Source: a virus. Taken from it: 46,205 nucleotides of DNA. A program made the translations under genes and the position numbers. The notes beneath the pieces were generated by a model that did not search any database, was not told the DNA's origin, and saw only the letters and a list, made by a program, of their open reading frames with translations. Shown piece after piece: positions 45,990 through 46,205 of this stretch (position 1 is its first letter; each line of letters begins with the position of its first letter). The DNA is taken from positions 1-46,205 of IMG/VR virus record IMGVR_UViG_3300036715_001968. One strand, 5' to 3'.

Positions 45990-46205
45990 ATGACCAAGAC
46001 CAATTCGCTCGCCCTTCCCAAGACCTGGAATGCCATCAAGGCCAACTTCCCAGGATCGAACAACAAAGGGCTTCGCGACAAGATTTTTAACGCCGCGATT
46101 GATTCGCGACAAGTTAGCCACCTTGCAAGATCGGTTGGCTTATACGAATCCGGAAAGCTTTCGCTTGAAGCAGTGCAGGCCGTGTTAAATCAAGAGCTTG
46201 CCGAG
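45990..46205 (+). CDS. Paralogue of cassette gene A, truncated by window end
   Basis: The frame begins at ATG 45990 and is open to the edge (72 codons). The first 32 residues equal those of the 465 gene. The second half has diverged (NAAIDSRQVSHLARSVGLYE, then SGKLSLEAVQAVLNQELAE), with many silent changes, indicating selection on the protein. The leader from CCAACCACAAACCACG is also shared. Gene B presumably follows beyond the edge. Confidence 0.75.
   Translation, partial: MTKTNSLALPKTWNAIKANFPGSNNKGLRDKIFNAAIDSRQVSHLARSVGLYESGKLSLEAVQAVLNQELAE

Noticed and set aside
1-46205. Stop-codon reassignment suggested by the in-frame TAA at 6571
   Set aside because: All other genes end normally at TAA, TAG or TGA, so a single mutation or base error is simpler.

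Overview
This window looks like a nearly complete temperate siphovirus (or integrated prophage) of a Planctomycetota host, possibly Gemmata-like. The phage assignment rests on an ordered head-tail gene set (terminases, portal, protease-scaffold, decoration protein, capsid, connectors, tail genes, tape measure, tail tip) together with a tyrosine integrase, an excisionase-like protein and a repressor switch. The host assignment is inference from several planctomycete-style signatures: a CpCG/CPxC zinc ribbon joined to a membrane segment, a csrA gene, Ig-like domains of the IAYNASAATVQ type in virion proteins, and frequent TTG and GTG starts.

Layout. Positions 1-1540 and 45025-46205 hold copies of one rightward small-gene cassette: terminator, promoter, small genes, an antisense mini membrane gene and a nucleotide kinase. 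Both window edges cut through this repeated cassette, so the element is probably circular, terminally redundant, or broken at a repeat. Positions 1540-1916 are a structured non-coding stretch, likely attP, before the rightward integrase (1917-3110). From 3167 to 19144 nearly all genes run leftward: excisionase-like protein, CsrA, two nucleases, SF2 helicase, prim-pol primase, SSB-like protein, a sigma-region-4 protein, a Gam/Gp157-like protein, a coiled-coil protein, a beta-helix hexapeptide-repeat protein and many small proteins. Two rightward regulators interrupt this block: a ribbon-helix-helix protein at 13132 and an HTH repressor at 18063. Each faces a recognisable leftward promoter.

From 19459 to 45024 genes run rightward. 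A control module (HTH protein, zinc-ribbon protein, sigma factor) leads into five overlapping membrane-protein genes. One of these encodes a papain-like thiol hydrolase with a signal peptide and a C-terminal anchor. This block sits where a lysis cassette would be expected, yet no standard endolysin is visible. A tRNA-like RNA with an enlarged anticodon arm precedes the small terminase gene. The late genes are intact and closely spaced. They are interrupted only by one opposite-strand cargo gene (zinc ribbon plus membrane segment) at 37376-37735.

Three leftward genes carry single-base lesions: an in-frame TAA in a DUF1064-like nuclease, a missing C near 14387 and an extra G near 17141. These may be sequencing errors or early decay of the non-structural region. 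Several genes are too short for routine ORF calling but have good ribosome binding sites. They are annotated at 101-205, 915-1019, 4187-4348, 12801-12947, 20229-20387 and 20986-21165. No DNA polymerase gene was recognised, so replication probably uses host polymerase with phage primase, helicase and SSB.
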